From the NCBI GenBank assembly GCA_028583405.1, contig CM053249.1, positions 35,974,628-36,038,627 of the forward strand: a DNA stretch of 64,000 bases, written 5' to 3'. The DNA comes from Pogonophryne albipinna. Taxonomy: Eukaryota; Chordata; Actinopteri; Perciformes; Artedidraconidae. Of this stretch, positions 1-10,225 are shown piece by piece. Under the pieces are notes generated by a model. That model was given only the letters and a program-made list of their open reading frames with translations, was not told where the DNA came from and did no database searches. A program made the position numbers and the translations under genes. How positions within the stretch are numbered: position 1 is the first letter of the stretch; each line of letters starts with the position of its first letter.

Positions 1-503
1 AATTCCTCATCAGAAGACTCGTCAGACAATGCAGACATTATTGTAAGGTAGCTATCATAGATTGCTGATTGGTGGTGTGTTGAGGTAGAGGGTAACACAG
101 AACAATGGCTTGCTGGAGTGCTGCCCGGAGCTGGATCAACAGAAGTTGTTCCTCCAAATGATGATGTAGAAGGCTGACTGCTGGAAGGGTAGCTTTCCAG
201 TGAGCATACTGGCAGTTGAGTAGAATAACTGCTCGCTGATGTGCTGCTGTGGTAGGGTGAGATACTGCTTTGGTAGGTCAAGGCAGGAGTTTGAGTGAAT
301 GACGCTCCACACCCAAGTGATGAGGCAAAAGGTTGAACTGCAGAAGTACAGTTTGGTGGGGAGGCAGTCATTGGACTGTTGAAACTGTCTGAAGATGCAT
401 TTGATTGTCTATCTTGTGGTCGAAATGAGGAGCGCAGCTGCCTTGCTGAACCAGTGTTTTCCGCACAATTGTTGTCCTCACTGCTATAGCCTGTAACCTC
501 ATC
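1..503 (-). CDS. Exon 4 of the G2E3-like gene (continues off the window)
   Basis: A TTCCAAG acceptor is followed by 503 bases open in one frame only. The product is low-complexity Ser/Thr/Pro-rich (linker-like) with an acidic end. The other two frames contain stops, which fixes the phase. Confidence 0.55.
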
Positions 504-3231
504 CTTGGAAAGACATAAAAATAATTTTCAGATATACTACATTTCAACTGTACACTGAAGAGTATCTGGAAACACTTGGATTAATGATTATATTGCTAAC
601 AATTACTTTTACTGTCCATGCTTTAAAAGTGACATCTCCCGACGAGTACCAGTATCCCCTTCTATTATTAGCTCTGTTAGTCCAACTAGGCAGCTGCCAA
701 TTAAGTCAATTTCTGTGCTTGGATATAACATTTAAAACAAGCATTCCAACTCTGCATTAGTCTATAGAAGTACAAAAATAAATAAACACATAGCTAGTAA
801 ACATTTTCATGACTACAAAGCTGAAATTAAAGTTCAAGAAGAACATACATTTCAAATGTCAGAGGTAACTGACAACATTTAATCTTCAGGCATGTTTATA
901 CACCGATTATGGGTTATTATTTTTACAATGTTCTGCAGGTTCATTCAAATGTGATATCACATACCAAAATTGACTTTGATGGTCTGATGTATAGGGCTTT
1001 CGATTTATACACTTTATGTATGAGATTTGCATCCAGTTCCTGTCCAGCACGCAGTTTTGCTTGATCAATCTGTTGCCACATGCCATCAGAAGCTCTAGGC
1101 TGAAAAGCAGTGGGTAAAATGACAAAAGGTTAAAAAAACGCACAAGACACATTGAAACGGATCCTCTAACAGTCTGTTTTCCATTTCCTCTTTGATGATG
1201 GCAGTCAGAAAAATAAATGAGAACGAACGCAAGCGATGCCACAAAATCAAATGTACTAGTATGAATAACTGGCTTAATAGGTTAGGTCCTTTTTTCATTT
1301 GAATAGAATCACTATATCACAGTTTGGACTGGGACTGGATGATTACATTAAAGTGCTTACCTCACATCAGCTGAGAGTTTTTCTCCAAAGGCATCCCTAA
1401 TTTGATCAGTGACAGTCCTGTGGTCCCAGGATTTCTGGAATTCAAATCCATTCAATATATGTCCTTGTTCATGCAACTGTTGCTTTGTCCAATGCTTTAT
1501 GACGGCAGCGCTGGATGGTCCCGGAAGAAGGATGATGTCTTTGTTGAAAGTCTCATGATAAACTGTTTTGGCCCTACAAAACAAAGCAGATATTTTAGTT
1601 TATATTCATTAAAAGATAATAATAATAATACATTACATTTATAAAGCGCTTTTCCTGATGCTCAAAGCGATATATCATATATCATAAATAAAGTGTTGTC
1701 TTTCTACTGAAAGACAAAACTAGACGGAGCTGGAAGTAATACATTAATTATCTTCTTAACTTACAATACAGAAGTGTGTCAGCCATGTGTCCTCACCTGC
1801 TCTGTAATGCTTTAGATATTGACCCATACACAACATAGACTTTGATTAACCTCTTCTAGCAAGATTAAGTTCATCAATATGTATGCCTGACTAGCTGTCC
1901 GCTAGCAAGGGAAATTATTTCACATTCCCCACCTTAAACAGATTGGGGACTAATCAACAGCATAGCAAGCTAAAAACATTAGCGTGATATTTAGAAATAT
2001 GTCAACTTAAACATTCATCCAACATTTAGTAACGTTAGTTCATCAAGTTGTAGCTTAATATTACAGTAGCATACTTGTCATTGTCCATGGAATTTAAAAG
2101 CGTGTGAAGAAAAAAATACTTCAATTTTCTACACATCTCGATTGACATGTCTACAAGTGTTACACACTTATATTAGTTATTATATTATATATTAGTATAT
2201 TAGTCATTGTATTAATCGGAAATAAAAGCCTTTAAGGTCTATTCAAGATTCAAGGCTTTTATTGTCATGCGTACATAGCTACAGGGTAGTTCTGTCGATG
2301 AAAATCTTAGGTCACAGGCTCCTCCAACGGAGCAACACAATAACACAGATACAATAGAGCAACTAAACACAATAAAATAGTGCCATAAGAGTATACAAGT
2401 GATACATAATTAGTCATTTACACACAGGTGTATGTTATGGATGTTCTTAGTTCAGGTGTTTAACAGTCTTATGGCCTGTCGGATGAAACTGTCCCAGAGT
2501 CTGGTGGTCATACACACATTGGTGTGATTATGTGGGTAGAGCAGAGACAGACACGTAGTTTTCAAGGGAAAACACTGCTGTTCCACGGACAATATTTTTA
2601 TAAACACCTAAAAAAACCTGCCTCAGCGGCCTTGAACGTTGGCACCCGCCGACGCGCCCGAGCGACTCGCCTCACGTTTACCAGGCGGTAAAAGATGCAG
2701 CATGTGTACGGCCACTTAGCATGCTAAAGTGTGTTGCTAAATAAGCAAACATACATTTCGAATTTAGTAGATTGACAACTTCCATTTAAGTTACAATGTA
2801 CGTTGTTCTCACCTTTTCCTTGGTCGCGAGTTCCACTTCCCAAAGTGGAGCTGAGTTTGGTATCTCAAAGATCCTCCAGTGTGTCCTCCTTCATCTGCTT
2901 GGCCTGCCGAAGCTACTTGGGAGTTGGCAGGTCTGAAACGTTCTCTCAGCTCACTCTCCACCGCGCTGTGAGAAACGTTATTAGTAACGTGCTGCTCCTG
3001 TGCCTGTGAGCCTGTCCTCTGCCGCTCAAGGGACGATGACAGGGATGTGACAGTTTCAGGGGTTGACAAAATGTTCCTTAAAACCCCTAATGCTTGCTGC
3101 AATCTACGCGATTCATCTCCCTCCATCATGTTATGTTGATTTGAAATCAGAAGTTCTGAACATGAGCCCGCCCCGCTCGACCTTCTGAGCCAATCACAGC
3201 GCGAGAATGACCTGCCTTCCGTTTCAACCAT
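1..3231 (-). CDS. Partial multi-exon gene, G2E3/HECT-like fish protein (5' part)
   Basis: Minus-strand gene reconstructed from four exons: 2813-3231, 1361-1573, 961-1099 and 1-503 (open at the window edge). Donors GTGAGA after exon 1 and GTAAGC after exon 2, and acceptors TTTGTAG, TTTTCAG and TTCCAAG, are visible, and phases match (2/2 then 0). The N-terminus is polar with a possible short coiled region; exons 1-2 join into a basic stretch followed by an NKDIILLPGP-type motif and exon 3 holds an LELLMACGNRL segment. This order (ILLP motif, then a short alpha/beta-like block) resembles the N-terminal half of multi-copy fish proteins annotated G2/M-phase-specific E3 ligase-like, whose HECT domain would lie left of this window. 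Exon 4 is Ser/Thr/Pro-rich and ends in an acidic SDESSDEE stretch. The family call is from memory of motifs; the exon model is direct. The exon 3 donor is the least certain part. Confidence 0.6.
961..1099 (-). CDS. Exon 3 of the G2E3-like gene
   Basis: Starts after a TTTTCAG acceptor and continues the frame of exon 2. Only a phase-0 end joins an open exon 4, which points to a donor just after 961 (TAT then GTGATA). That donor is weak; an unseen small exon between 504 and 906 is possible. Confidence 0.45.
1361..1573 (-). CDS. Exon 2 of the G2E3-like gene
   Basis: 213 bases between a TTTGTAG acceptor and a GTAAGC donor, phase 2 to phase 2. It encodes the NKDIILLPGP motif and a following helix-like segment. 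Confidence 0.6.
1618..1680. repeat. Retroposon tail fragment (AATAAT run plus TTTATAAAGCGCTTTT motif)
   Basis: The run of AAT units followed by TTTATAAAGCGCTTTT and a CTCAAAGC motif is the usual look of degraded fish LINE/SINE 3' ends. It lies in the intron between exons 1 and 2. Confidence 0.4.
2235..2560. repeat. Degraded LINE-like retroposon fragment in intron 1
   Basis: Contains the TTCAAGGCTTTTATTGTCAT motif and a later GGATGAAACTGTCCCAGAGTC segment, both recurrent in fish CR1/L2-type 3' regions. No intact ORF. Confidence 0.4.
2813..3231 (-). CDS. Exon 1 of the G2E3-like gene
   Basis: Open from ATG at 3231 to a GTGAGA donor (GT at 2811-2812), ending in phase 2. Two adjacent in-frame Met codons at 3124-3129 are alternative starts and give a more usual MMEGDES N-terminus; the upstream 34 residues are Cys/Ser-rich and may be untranslated. 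Confidence 0.6.
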
Positions 3232-3239
3232 ACTCCTTC

Positions 3240-3356
3240 CGTTTCCACTATACTTTCTCTCTCACATACATACATTCTTCTCTTGCATACATATATTGTC
3301 TTCATACATGCATACATATATTGTCTTCATACATACATACATTCTTCTCTTGCATA
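3240..3356 (+). repeat. CATACATA-type minisatellite left of the gypsy element
   Basis: Imperfect repeats of ACATACATTCTTCTCTTGC and ACATATATTGTCTTCAT units. They abut the LTR start and look like the reverse complement of the repeats at 9174-9510. Confidence 0.7.
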
Positions 3357-4032
3357 TGTAACAGAGTGATAAAGGTTGGTGTAAAATCCGGGTTAAATTG
3401 GAGAATTACGCCGTCTGGTGTTACAAACGCGTGCCTGCATTGCTGTAGCTTTGTTACCGCAATGGATTGTGGGAGGTTCTCATACCGCGTAAGGATCTGT
3501 TGAGAGTAAGGTGCTATTGTATTATGTTTGTGGACAAAATGTATGTTATTATTTTATTAGGACAATAACGTTCTGTTGTGTTTGTTTAGTTTAATGTTAG
3601 TCGTTTAATGCTCACAGCAACATGTTTTTTGTGTGATTCGCTATTTGTGTTATATGATTTATTAATGTGTTCGTCAATAGCTAATTTGAGCTAATAGGCT
3701 AACGTGAGCTTGGTGCTATCTCTCCAACAGGACGCAGCTCACGTGTCCATTGTATGTGTCCATTGCAATGCAGGTATGTGAGTTTTGTACACCAGTTTGT
3801 TTATGTTTAATGTTTCACATTGTTATACTACCACTATACGATCATTGTTGTGTTGTTGATTATTGGACACTTATTTTGTAAAGGAGATTGAGATACCGCG
3901 TGAGGATCTGTTCAGAGACGCAGCTCACGTGTCCATTGTATGTGTCCATTGCAATGCAGGTTTGGAAATAAACTGAAGTAATCACCAGCTCTGAGTGGTC
4001 TGTTGCTGAGGGGACATTACACCAGGGTTACA
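3357..4032 (+). repeat. 5' LTR of the Ty3/gypsy element
   Basis: Begins TGTAAC and ends GTTACA, a short terminal inverted repeat typical of LTRs, and is followed after one base by a primer-binding site. Inside, a leader-like block occurs twice: interrupted by a GT-AG intervening sequence at 3481-3773 and uninterrupted at 3891-3959 (see findings). No 3' LTR is present here, so the boundaries rest on the terminal repeat and primer site only. Confidence 0.7.
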
Positions 4033-4033
4033 T

Positions 4034-4051
4034 TGGTGCCGTGACCCGTTC
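4034..4051 (+). other. Primer-binding site, tRNA-His type
   Basis: TGGTGCCGTGACCCG matches the 3' end complement of tRNA-His (TGGTGCCGTGACTCG) with one difference. It lies two bases after the LTR end. Confidence 0.65.
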
Positions 4052-4199
4052 TTGACTACGCCGGACCAGGGTGGATGTCTTCTCGCCGCTGCAACGTTTT
4101 GGAGCTTCAATTCCTTCAGTGTGTTGGACTTACAGGTTTATTTTGTTGATATAAGCCTTTTGAACTTGTCATTTTATTTTGGTTTACTATCGATAAAAC

Positions 4200-5561
4200 A
4201 TGAGTTCCAGTAGATTTAATACCTTTGAAATGACTCCTTTCAATGTTGGTAGGGGTAGAGGGCTATGTAGCACACCTGTTCCATTTTCACTAGGTGACTT
4301 TAAGGTGGGGGATAGGAAAACTTTTGATGGGGATTCAGTGCACAGTCCTATCAGAAGTGGAGATGTGATGACACCTTCCATCCGGCCTACAGTAGAGTTA
4401 TCTACACCACAGTGCTTTAGCTCATCAGTCCCCAACCCTCCTGATGATGTGAGACTAGCTGACCAAATGAGCACTATTGTGCAACAGATAGGGCAGCAGC
4501 TAGCTGATAGCATTATGTCACGCATTAACACTACAGCTGCTGCGCACACGAGTCATGAAGAAACATGCATTAAAAAAGACACACTCCCCAGCCAAACACT
4601 GGATCTCTCCCAAGTCCAGCGAGTCACTCAGAGAGGAGTTAAAGACCCACCTGTGTTCAGAGGAGAGAGTTCAGACACACTGCCTGTTGATGAATGGGAG
4701 GATTTGATGAGAAATTACATCAGGAAAAGCAGTATCCAGCCAGAGCATCAAGCTGAAGAAATTCTGATTCACCTGAGGGGCAGAGCAAATGATGTTGTGA
4801 AGTTTGGGATAAGAAATAGTGGAATTGATGTCCAAGAGAACCCACAGGCCATCTATGGACTCCTCCGCAAACATTTCAGCTCCAGCCATTGCTCTTCTGT
4901 GCCCCTTGCTGACTTTTATTCCACCCTACCAAAAGAACAAGAGGACCCATATGAGTACTGGCTCAGACTAAACAGAGCTGTCGATGTGGCTGACAGTTGT
5001 CTTAGGGAACAGGGTAAGGTGTTTGATAATCCCAGTATTGAAGTCACACGTATGTTCATCAGACACTGCCCCAGCAGAGATTTAGCTCTTACATTTAGGT
5101 CCAAGACAATTGATAAATGGTCAGCACGAGAAGTTCAGGAAGTGTTAGATGAATACCATTTAGAGAAGGGACTGAGGTCTTCCACAGAGAGAGGCAGGAT
5201 AAACATGAATGTAGCTGAGGTGAACACTAATGCTGCTTTAGTGTCAGACATTCCCAAACAGGCACAAGCTGTGAGCCAGGACACCCCCGCTTTCGAGAGG
5301 TTGATTGGCATGCTGGAGAAGGTGTTGCTTCAGGCCCCTGGGTATGCTCAAGCTAATAGGAGGCAACATACTAGCAACAAGCCACCAAAGATTGAGGGCT
5401 TTATGGACATGCCTTGTTCTATATGTAATGACAGCTCTCACTCTGCTTTCATACACTGTCGAGAGAACAGACTTTGCTTCCTGTGTCACTTACCTGGCCA
5501 CCCAAGACGTGAGTGCCCAGAGGGGAGACGTCCTCCTCACTACAACCAGCAGGGAAACTGA
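4200..5561 (+). CDS. gag: Gag of the Ty3/gypsy element, intact 453-codon ORF
   Basis: Structural capsid/nucleocapsid protein of an LTR retrotransposon. The middle of the protein (about residues 150-330) has the helical, charged character of a gypsy capsid. The C-terminus carries a CX2CX4HX4C zinc knuckle (CFLCHLPGHPRREC) preceded by a second Cys/His cluster (CSICNDSSHSAFIHC). The ORF starts at the first ATG after the primer site and ends at TGA 5559-5561. The last two sense codons form the slippery heptamer that passes ribosomes into pol in the -1 frame. Unlike pol, it carries no visible break. Confidence 0.85.
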   Translation: MSSSRFNTFEMTPFNVGRGRGLCSTPVPFSLGDFKVGDRKTFDGDSVHSPIRSGDVMTPSIRPTVELSTPQCFSSSVPNPPDDVRLADQMSTIVQQIGQQLADSIMSRINTTAAAHTSHEETCIKKDTLPSQTLDLSQVQRVTQRGVKDPPVFRGESSDTLPVDEWEDLMRNYIRKSSIQPEHQAEEILIHLRGRANDVVKFGIRNSGIDVQENPQAIYGLLRKHFSSSHCSSVPLADFYSTLPKEQEDPYEYWLRLNRAVDVADSCLREQGKVFDNPSIEVTRMFIRHCPSRDLALTFRSKTIDKWSAREVQEVLDEYHLEKGLRSSTERGRINMNVAEVNTNAALVSDIPKQAQAVSQDTPAFERLIGMLEKVLLQAPGYAQANRRQHTSNKPPKIEGFMDMPCSICNDSSHSAFIHCRENRLCFLCHLPGHPRRECPEGRRPPHYNQQGN

Positions 5562-6643
5562 ATGATCTGCGCAAGAGGGAGGATAGTGCAGATTATGTGA
5601 GTGAGCCTCCCACCTTGGATATGAAAGACATTGATGATTGTGAAACATTGTATGACACCTACAGCAGCATGGTGCCATCAAATAAGACACTGATTGCACA
5701 AAGGCTGCAAAGACTCCCAGAGACTGATAGTCTATTCCACACAGCTGTGACCACCAATAATGGACATGCTCTCAAAGCATTAGTGGACAGTGGATCTATG
5801 GCATGCACAATTAGTGAGGCAGCTGACATAAGACTTTCACAATCTGTCCCTAACATGGAAAGGAAATCAGCTGAAGACTTTGTCATAGTTGGTTGTGGTG
5901 GTAATCTCGTTACTCCATCTGCCATGTATGATCTTACTGCATCAGTTTATGGTTATAAGGTAATAATTCCTGTTCTAGTTGTACCAGGCCAGACTGATGA
6001 AATGATTCTCGGCAGCAATGCCATCAAGTGGCTCATTTTGCAGATGAAAAAAACTGTAAGTTGCCAAAATATCACATCTCCTGTGACAAGTTTTCAGAGT
6101 GATAGTTTGCCCAAGTTGATGTCTCTGCTGTCCTCCTCAGATGAATGCAAAGGTGGAGCAGTAACTAACAAAATTGGCACGGCAAAACTGAAAAGATGTG
6201 TAACTCTGCAGCCAATGTCTGAAAGTTTGGTGTGGGCGAAATTACCTGAGTCTGATGTCTCTGCAGGGAGTACAGTCATCATTGAGCCCACCCAGTCAAA
6301 AGCCAGACCTGCACAAATTCTGGTGGGGAGGGTTGTCACGTCCTTATGGGGAAATGGCTGGGTTCCTGTCAAAATTGTAAACCCCACTGAAAAGCCACTC
6401 ACCCTTAAAAAAAATGCAAAGGTTGCTGATGTCCCCCCCTGTCTTTCAGTGCAGGATTTACCAGATCCAGTTCGCATCCAATCCAGTGCACAGTACACAC
6501 AGAGCCCGTCACCTGAGCCAAGGTCAGAGGAGGAGATTTCCCGCGTCTTGAGTGACATGGGTTTGCAGGATTTGGACCTCTCATCTTGTGAAGTCTCTCT
6601 CGAGTGGAAAGATAAGCTGATGAAAATCATTGAGCAGTATTAA
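5513..6643 (+). CDS. pol: Pol N-terminal part: aspartic protease region
   Basis: Frame -1 relative to gag. It contains a retropepsin-type LVDSGSMACT active-site segment near residue 92 and a later ILGSNAI segment typical of the protease C-terminal half. It has no ATG of its own at the overlap, fitting expression by frameshifting. It stops at TAA 6641-6643, in the same frame as the reverse transcriptase ORF that follows, so that stop looks like one nonsense change within a once-continuous pol. Residues after about 180 form a linker toward reverse transcriptase. Confidence 0.8.
   Translation: MPRGETSSSLQPAGKLNDLRKREDSADYVSEPPTLDMKDIDDCETLYDTYSSMVPSNKTLIAQRLQRLPETDSLFHTAVTTNNGHALKALVDSGSMACTISEAADIRLSQSVPNMERKSAEDFVIVGCGGNLVTPSAMYDLTASVYGYKVIIPVLVVPGQTDEMILGSNAIKWLILQMKKTVSCQNITSPVTSFQSDSLPKLMSLLSSSDECKGGAVTNKIGTAKLKRCVTLQPMSESLVWAKLPESDVSAGSTVIIEPTQSKARPAQILVGRVVTSLWGNGWVPVKIVNPTEKPLTLKKNAKVADVPPCLSVQDLPDPVRIQSSAQYTQSPSPEPRSEEEISRVLSDMGLQDLDLSSCEVSLEWKDKLMKIIEQY
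5552..5611 (+). promoter_or_regulatory. Programmed -1 ribosomal frameshift signal (gag-pol)
   Basis: Heptamer G GGA AAC (5552-5558) is in gag phase directly before the gag TGA. A six-base spacer leads to a predicted H-type pseudoknot: stem 1 ATCTGC 5565-5570 with GCAGAT 5588-5593; stem 2 GGGAGG 5577-5582 (in loop 1) with CCTCCC 5606-5611. Slipping one base back enters the protease frame, open from 5513. Site type, spacing and knot topology match known retroviral and retrotransposon -1 signals; function is inferred. Confidence 0.75.
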
Positions 6644-9034
6644 TCAACATTTTCGAAGCACAAAATGGACTGTGGCGAGGCAGTGGATTTTGTGCACAGA
6701 ATACACCTGGTTGATGACAAGCCCTTCAGACTTCCATACAGGCGGGTTCCGCCAAGCCACTATGACAAGCTACGGACTGCTCTGAATTACATGGAGGAAT
6801 TAGGGATCATTCGCAAATCTCAGAGTGAATACTCATCACCCCTTGTCCTCGTTGTCAAACTAAATGGTGACTTTCACCTCTGCAATGACTTCAGGTGGTT
6901 GAACGCAAGAACAGTAAAAGATGCACATCCATTGCCCCATCAGACAGATGCCCTTGCTGCGCTTGGTGTAAATGTGTTCTTTTCCACAATGGACCTCACA
7001 TCAGGGTTCTACAATGTCGGACTGCATCAAGATGACAGAAAATATACAGCGTTCTCCTCCCCATTCGGTCTTCATGAATACAACAGGATGCCCCAGGGCT
7101 TGACGAACAGCCCTGCCACTTTCATGCAAATGATGATGTCCATCTTTGGGGATGAGAATTTCACAAGTCTGCTATGCTACATGGATGATCTCATGGTCTA
7201 TGCTCCATCTGAACAGGTTGTACTTGAGCGTCTACAGATGGTTTTCTCACGTCTTGCAGCCAACAACTTAAAGCTCTCCCCTAAGAAGTGCTACTTTCTA
7301 CGCAGGTCAGTCAAGTTTCTGGGACACATTATTTGTGAGGATGGTGTTAAGACCGACCCGAGTAAAGTGGAGGCTATAAATGATATGCAGGAAGCTGACT
7401 TGATGGAGCAAGATGGGCAAACACCGTGTGCTAAGAAGATCCGGTCTTTCTTAGGGATGGTTCTCTATTACCACCATTTCATTGAGGGATGTTCTGCCAA
7501 AGCTAAGCCGCTGTTCAACCTTGTGGCTGAGCCTGCCACACCACACAAAAGAGGGAGAGGCCACAAACCAAAGTTTAAAAAAGGCTATGTCAGACTCTCT
7601 CCAACAGACTGGAATGATGAGTGCAAAGAAGCATTTGGAACATTGAAGTATGAGCTGGTGCACAGTGTCACTTTAGCACATCCAGATTTTAGCGCTCCAT
7701 TCATTCTTGCAGTTGATGCCTCCTTTGATGGCATAGGGGCCGTCCTTTCACAGTTGCCTCCTGATGGAAAGATGGCCAGACCTGTAGCATTTGCTAGCAA
7801 GACACTTTCCCACTCTCAGCTGAACTATCCTGCACATCGACTTGAGTTTCTCACTCTTAAATGGGCAGTTTGTGACAAATTTAGCCATTGGCTAAAAGGG
7901 CGATGCTTCACAGTCTGGACAGATAATAATCCATTGACATACATCTTGACTAAGCCTAGGTTGGATGCTTGTGAGCAGAGGTGGGTTTCAAAGCTCGCAG
8001 CATACAGTTTTGACCTGAACTATATCCCTGGTCCAAAGAATGTGGTCGCTGATGCATTAAGTAGAGAGCCATTTGTCCAGTCGTGCATGAGCCACCGTCT
8101 TGTGACTGAACCTTATGCGTTTTTACTGAACCACATGTCTGGGATGGTGGATAGAACAGTGCAAGATGCATTTAGGTGTACTAATAACTGCCAGGTTGTT
8201 GTTGATCAGTCCGAGGAAGTCGCCGTCATCACCCAGCCTCCTTCTCAGGGGTCCCTGTCATCACATGACGTCTCAGCAGTGTTGGATGTACACGACACTG
8301 GAGGTGTCGGCCAAGTGAGAGGAACAGGACCAGCTGTTTTTCAGGTCGCTGGTGTCGACCAGACTTCCTTTCTACCGAAGAGTGAACTTGTTAATCTCCA
8401 AGAGCAGGATGATGTCATAGGCAGGGCTCTCTATTACATCCAGCGTCGCAGGAGACCCACAAGACGTGAGCGTGCTGCTGAGTCTCGCGGAGTGACAAAA
8501 CTGCTAAGACACTTGCCCAAACTCTCCGTCAACGATGGCATTTTGTGCAAGGTAAAGAAAGACAGACAAATGAACACGACGATCCACCAAATTGTGGTTC
8601 CAGACTCCCTTAAGGCCCAAGTCCTCAATGGCATACATGACTCAGCTGGTCATCAGGGACAGGCCCGCACGCTTTCTCTTGCCAGGCAGAGATTCTTTTG
8701 GACAGGGATGGAACGTGACATCATCAATCATGTGAGAAATTGCTTCCGATGTGTGGTTGGAAAAACACCTGAGCCTAACGACCGTGCTCCTCTTGAAAGC
8801 ATTTGCACCTCTGAACCGATGGAACTAGTCTGTATTGATTTCTGGACTGCTGAACAGACTGACAAAAAGTGTGTGGATGTTTTGGTAGTCACAGATCATT
8901 TTACTAAAATGTCTCATGCATTCCCGTGTAAAAATCAGTCAGCTAAGCAGGTCGCTCGTCGACTTTGGATTGACTTTTTTCTGCATATATGGTTTCCCCA
9001 AACGCATCCATTCAGATCAAGGAGCCAATTTTGA
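6644..9034 (+). pseudogene. pol: Pol: reverse transcriptase, RNase H and integrase N-terminal part
   Basis: Continues the protease frame after one in-frame stop; the first ATG is at 6665. Reverse transcriptase shows YMDD (nt 7178-7189) and an FSTMDLTSGFYNV first-Asp motif; RNase H shows VDASFDGIGAVL and TDNNPLTY; the tether ends in VVADALSRE. Integrase has an H-H-C-C zinc domain (HDSAGHQGQ ... CFRCV) and the first core Asp in VCIDFW. Near a run of Ts at about 8973-8982 the reading shifts frame by one base and the rest of integrase continues in another frame. Motif spacing is Ty3/gypsy (Metaviridae) in style. Inactive by nonsense plus frameshift. Confidence 0.85.
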
Positions 9035-9173
9035 GAGTCAACTCATTAAAGAGCTCATGGAGGTGGCTGGTGTCCAGAAGTCACACACCACCCCTTACCA
9101 TCCTATGGGGAATGGAGTTGTCAAGCGGTACAACAGAACACTTGGGAGCATGATAAATGTAAACATTGAATGA
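8983..9173 (+). pseudogene. pol: Integrase core continued in shifted frame, truncated
   Basis: Reads CIYGFPKRIHSDQGANFES and onward, holding the second catalytic Asp (SDQG). The third catalytic position, normally Glu before the R-x-N-R-T-L motif, is Lys (AAG 9123-9125) in VVKRYNRTL. The ORF ends where minisatellite sequence starts, so the integrase C-terminus, polypurine tract and 3' LTR are absent. Confidence 0.75.
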
Positions 9174-9510
9174 ATGTGCATGAGAGCAAAATGTATAAAT
9201 ATGAGCATTAAAATATATGAATATGAGAACAAAATGCATGAATGTGTGAGTGACAATATATGAATGTGTGCATTGAAATATGATAATATGAGAGCAAAAT
9301 GTATGAATGTGTGAGTGTAAATATATACGTGTGTGAGAGTGAAAATGTATGTATGTGAAAGGAGAATATATGTGTGTAAGAGTGAAAATGTATGTATGTG
9401 AAAGGAGAATATATGTGTGTAAGAGTGAAAATGTATGTATGTGAAAGGAGAATATATGTGTGTAAGAGTGAAAATGTATGTATGTATAAGGAGAATGTAT
9501 GTGCGTGAGA
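9174..9510 (+). repeat. Minisatellite with a 43-bp higher-order unit
   Basis: GAATGTG/GTATGTATGTG units; between 9340 and 9480 a 43-bp unit (GAAAATGTATGTATGTGAAA and on) recurs almost perfectly about three times. It directly truncates the gypsy integrase. Confidence 0.8.
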
Positions 9511-9822
9511 GGACCAGTATGAATTACGGCCTGTACGGCCCCTCATAGTTAACAGTGATGGCTGCGGCTGCGGCAAAAGCGTCTCACTTTCACTCGTCTT
9601 TATGTCATGATAGAGAGATACAAATACTGAATAGTTTAGATGAGAAAAGGCATCGAAATGCCAGGTTACTAGTATTTATCATGTAAACAGGGAACATGAA
9701 TAACCCGATCTCTCTGTGCTCATGTAAACACCATGATGTCCATGTAGAGGCGCAGCCAGTGTATTTTACTGGAGCCTCAGTTCGATAAGAGATTATTTTC
9801 TGAGTTCTGAGTATCATGCTAT
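9511..9822. other. No gene recognised
   Basis: Single-copy-looking sequence between the minisatellite and a hAT element. I see no ORF of note or repeat structure. Confidence 0.4.
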
Positions 9823-10225
9823 ATTTAAATTAGGGCTGTCAAACGCAAAACAAAATTAACGCCACTAATTATTTTAACGCGATTAACGCATGTGTATTTT
9901 TTGTCCTCGGCCGCCCCGTAGTTTCAGAGCGCAGCGAGTTTAAAATACCATCTACAAGCTGATGCTGACAGCCCCGCTCCTGCCGCCCGCTTGTGGCAGA
10001 CCCGGCAGACCACACTTCCACGCTCACCGGCAGGCACCGACTGGCCATCGGGAGGACCGGGAGGGTGTGTGTATGTGTGGCGCGAGTGAGCGAGAGAGAG
10101 ACCTTACGTGTATTGTTGTTGTTAGCATCTGGTGCTAGCTAGCAGCGCTAACGGATATAAGGAGCTGTTTAAATGAAAACAGAGGAGCGACATTTCGCCG
10201 ACAACTGCGCCGAGCACTTGACTTT

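Noticed and set aside
4187..7800. Minus-strand frames opposite gag and pol
   Set aside because: Antisense shadows with no motifs.
9208..9576. 122-codon minus frame rich in HTYIF
   Set aside because: It is the minisatellite read on the opposite strand.
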